Shown one piece after another: positions 12,124 through 13,938 of a stretch of DNA of 13,938 nt. Position numbers and translations under genes: made by a program. Every line of letters starts with the position of its first letter. Position 1 is the first letter of the stretch. The stretch is from Chloroflexota bacterium (lineage in GTDB: Bacteria > Chloroflexota > Chloroflexia > Thermomicrobiales > JADLAZ01). The notes under the pieces are model-generated. The model was not told the origin of the DNA, did no database searches, and saw only the letters and a program-made list of their open reading frames with translations. Location of the stretch: contig JADLAZ010000063.1 in assembly GCA_020849725.1 (NCBI GenBank), positions 1-13,938 of the forward strand. The letters are read 5' to 3'.

Positions 12124-13053
12124 TTAGCTGCCGTTCAGCCCGCGCCCCGGCGCGATGACCAGTCGCCGCCGCTCGGCGGCGTCATCCACCAGCCAGTGGC
12201 CATAGATCTTGTAGTCGGTGCGATAGGTGCGCCGGAAGCCGAAGCGCTCGTACAGCTCCTGCGATCGACCATTGTCGGCCTGCGTGCTCAGCCCCAGCCG
12301 ACGCGCGCCGGTGGCGTAGATCTGGTCGGCGCAGTAAGTCAGCGCCTCCAGTCCGTAGCCTTGCCCCTGCCGCGCTGGCAGCACCGCTAGCCGGTCGATG
12401 TGGCCCCAGCCTTGGTAGAGCGTGACGCCCGCGTAGGCGACCGCTACGCCGTCCGGGTCGCGTCCCAGGTAGAGGCGCACGTGCGACTGGTCCAGGTAGT
12501 TCTCGAACTCGTCGACGCTGTTCCACCAGAGCCAGGGGAACGACTGCTGGTCGATCGCCAGCAGGTCCGCCGTCGCCGGCACAACCCGCACCGGCTCGAA
12601 CGACAGGCGCGCTGGCCCCAGCCAGCGCGTCGCCGGCAGGCCGTGCAGCTCGTAGACGAAGATCTCCTGCACCAGCTCGAAGCCCTGCTCCTGGTACCAG
12701 CGCGGATGGCGCACCTCCGACGTGTCGCTGTAGACGACGAGCGGGCAGCCGTGGGCGGCGCAGCCGTCGATCACTGCTCGCACCAGTCGCGCTCGGTGGT
12801 CACCCCGAACTCCGACCTCCAGCACGCTGCCGATCTCGCGCCGGTGGCGCCACCAGCCGCCGATGGCATACTCGCGCGTGGCGGGGACCCAGAAGCTGCG
12901 GCCGGGGAAGCGGGTCACGTGCTGACGCAGGTCCTCGGCCGTGAACAGGCTTTGCCAGCCGAGATCGAGCCGGCTGACATCAGCGGCGGTCAGCGGCGCC
13001 AGGTTCACGTCCTGGGAGGCTGGTGGCCGACGCGGCAACCACTGACCGATCAT
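12124..13053 (-). CDS. GNAT-family N-acetyltransferase with two tandem GNAT-like domains
   Basis: This is a 309-residue, probably cytoplasmic protein. The C-terminal half (about 150-295) is a good GNAT domain: HIDRLAVLPARQGQGYGLEAL (219-239) contains the acetyl-CoA-binding R-x-x-G-x-G/A loop, and QADNGRSQELYERFGF (258-273) is the usual final helix-strand element. The N-terminal half (about 18-135) has the same general shape, ending SEVRHPRWYQEQGFELVQE, but lacks a clear acetyl-CoA loop (GVRGDHRARLVRAVI at 81-95 is the nearest). It may therefore be a degenerate second domain. The acceptor is unknown. The start ATG at 13053 has GAGAGG just upstream. The gene lies 19 nt after the solute-binding protein stop, suggesting co-transcription, and 45 nt before aroC. 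Confidence 0.85.
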   Translation of the reverse strand: MIGQWLPRRPPASQDVNLAPLTAADVSRLDLGWQSLFTAEDLRQHVTRFPGRSFWVPATREYAIGGWWRHRREIGSVLEVGVRGDHRARLVRAVIDGCAAHGCPLVVYSDTSEVRHPRWYQEQGFELVQEIFVYELHGLPATRWLGPARLSFEPVRVVPATADLLAIDQQSFPWLWWNSVDEFENYLDQSHVRLYLGRDPDGVAVAYAGVTLYQGWGHIDRLAVLPARQGQGYGLEALTYCADQIYATGARRLGLSTQADNGRSQELYERFGFRRTYRTDYKIYGHWLVDDAAERRRLVIAPGRGLNGS

Positions 13054-13072
13054 CGGGCCTCTCGCTCCTTGC

Positions 13073-13938
13073 TCATCGCTCGATCCAGACCCGCTCCAGG
13101 CCCAGCAGCCCCATCGGTGTCACCGTCAAGCCCTTGACGTGCGGCTTGACCAACAGGTAGTCCGTCGCAAAGTAGAGCGGCAATACCACCGCGTCGTCCA
13201 GAATCAGGCGCTGCGCCTGGCGGTAGAGGTCGGCCCGCCGTGCCGGATCGGTCGAGCGTGCCGCCTCATCCAGCAACGCGTCAACGCGCGCATTGGCGTA
13301 GGCGGCGTGGTTCTCGGGACTGTCGCTGCGGAAGAGCGTATCGACGAAGGTCTGCGGGTCTGGGTAGTCTGCCAGCCAGGACAGCACATAGGCGCCGTAC
13401 TCGCGCGCCTCCAGCCCGGTTAGGAAATCGTTCCAGGTGACGGCGATCACGTCAACCGTCAACCCCAGGTCGCGCTGGTAGACATCGCGCAGCAGCTTGG
13501 CCAGCCCACCACCGCTGACGTAGAGGCGCGGCCGGGGCAGGTTCGCGCCGTAGCGCGACTCGGCCAGCAGCTTGCGCGCTGCGGGCACCTCCACGGCTGG
13601 GTCGAACGGCGGCAGCGCCAGGTCGCCGCCCAGCAGCGGCGGGGGGACCAGGCCGGCCGCCGCCTGCACCTTGCCCTCGAACATGACCCGCGCCACCTTG
13701 CCTCGGTCAATGACCCGCGCCAGCGCCTGGCGCACCTTTGGGTCGTCAAACGGCGGCTCGGCGACGTTGAAGGCGACGTAGGTGAGCGACAGTTGCGGGG
13801 TGACGCGCAGTTGCTGATTGAGCGCGCTGCCCGGCACCAGCGCCCGGTCGATCGTGTCGGTGCCGATCTCGGTCAGGTCGATCTTGCCACCCTCGTACAG
13901 GTTCAGTGGCTGGCTGGCGCTGGCGCCCAGCAGCCAGA
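13073..13938 (-). CDS. ABC transporter solute-binding protein family 5 (peptide/nickel type), C-terminal part
   Basis: The reading frame enters from the right edge and ends at 13073, giving about 288 residues of what is normally a protein of 500-600. The segment LYEGGKIDLTEIGTDTIDRAL near the edge, then TYVAFNVAEPPFDDPKVRQALARVIDR, and later ENHAAYANARVDALLDEAARSTDPARRADLYRQAQRLILDDAVVLPLYF are characteristic of DppA/OppA-like extracytoplasmic receptors. There is no internal start with a ribosome-binding site, so this is simply truncated by the window. The protein binds peptides or other oligomeric nutrients for an ABC importer; the ligand is not predictable. The permease and ATPase genes, if present, lie outside the window. 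The GNAT gene follows 19 nt downstream, so the receptor appears to end its transport cluster or be an orphan. Confidence 0.9.
   Translation of the reverse strand, partial: WLLGASASQPLNLYEGGKIDLTEIGTDTIDRALVPGSALNQQLRVTPQLSLTYVAFNVAEPPFDDPKVRQALARVIDRGKVARVMFEGKVQAAAGLVPPPLLGGDLALPPFDPAVEVPAARKLLAESRYGANLPRPRLYVSGGGLAKLLRDVYQRDLGLTVDVIAVTWNDFLTGLEAREYGAYVLSWLADYPDPQTFVDTLFRSDSPENHAAYANARVDALLDEAARSTDPARRADLYRQAQRLILDDAVVLPLYFATDYLLVKPHVKGLTVTPMGLLGLERVWIER

Overview
The window is GC-rich DNA (by eye well above 60 %) with ordinary bacterial gene organisation. A Tat-type lipoprotein signal followed by a long Ala/Pro/Thr linker on a sugar-binding protein, the GC content and the gene mix fit Chloroflexota of the Thermomicrobia/Sphaerobacter kind. 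No rRNA or taxon-specific marker is present, so this placement is inference. I see no tRNA, rRNA, CRISPR array, insertion sequence or phage gene.

Layout. (1) Positions 1-698, minus strand: N-terminal part of purH. Its leader (about 699-860) carries a ZTP/ZMP riboswitch aptamer followed by an intrinsic terminator, the best regulatory find here. (2) 1056-5229, plus strand: an IclR-family regulator, a short decayed fragment resembling the start of a mandelate racemase/muconate lactonizing enzyme (enolase superfamily) gene, then a tightly packed carbohydrate ABC transporter (Tat lipoprotein binding protein, MalF-type and MalG-type permeases). No ATPase gene is present. (3) 5407-7930, minus strand: a GT-C/PMT-type polytopic glycosyltransferase preceded by a SAM methyltransferase. 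(4) 8094-9005, minus: a membrane-anchored diheme cytochrome c standing alone. (5) 9150-10926, minus: an SDR oxidoreductase and a D-2-hydroxyacid dehydrogenase, probably co-transcribed. (6) 11011-13938, minus: chorismate synthase (aroC), a tandem-GNAT acetyltransferase, and the C-terminal part of a peptide-type (family 5) ABC solute-binding protein.

How the genes fit together. PurH consumes ZMP (AICAR ribotide), the ligand of the riboswitch in its own leader, so the substrate pool can control expression of the enzyme. The IclR gene, enolase fragment and sugar ABC genes look like the regulatory and uptake part of a sugar or sugar-acid catabolic locus whose enzymes are missing or decayed. The SDR and D-2-hydroxyacid dehydrogenase further right are of the type that often accompanies such loci, but nothing in the sequence links them to it. 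aroC is shikimate-pathway housekeeping.

Most of the window is recognisable known biology. I do not see a convincing new multi-gene system; the findings are mainly regulatory structures, one gene remnant and incomplete modules.
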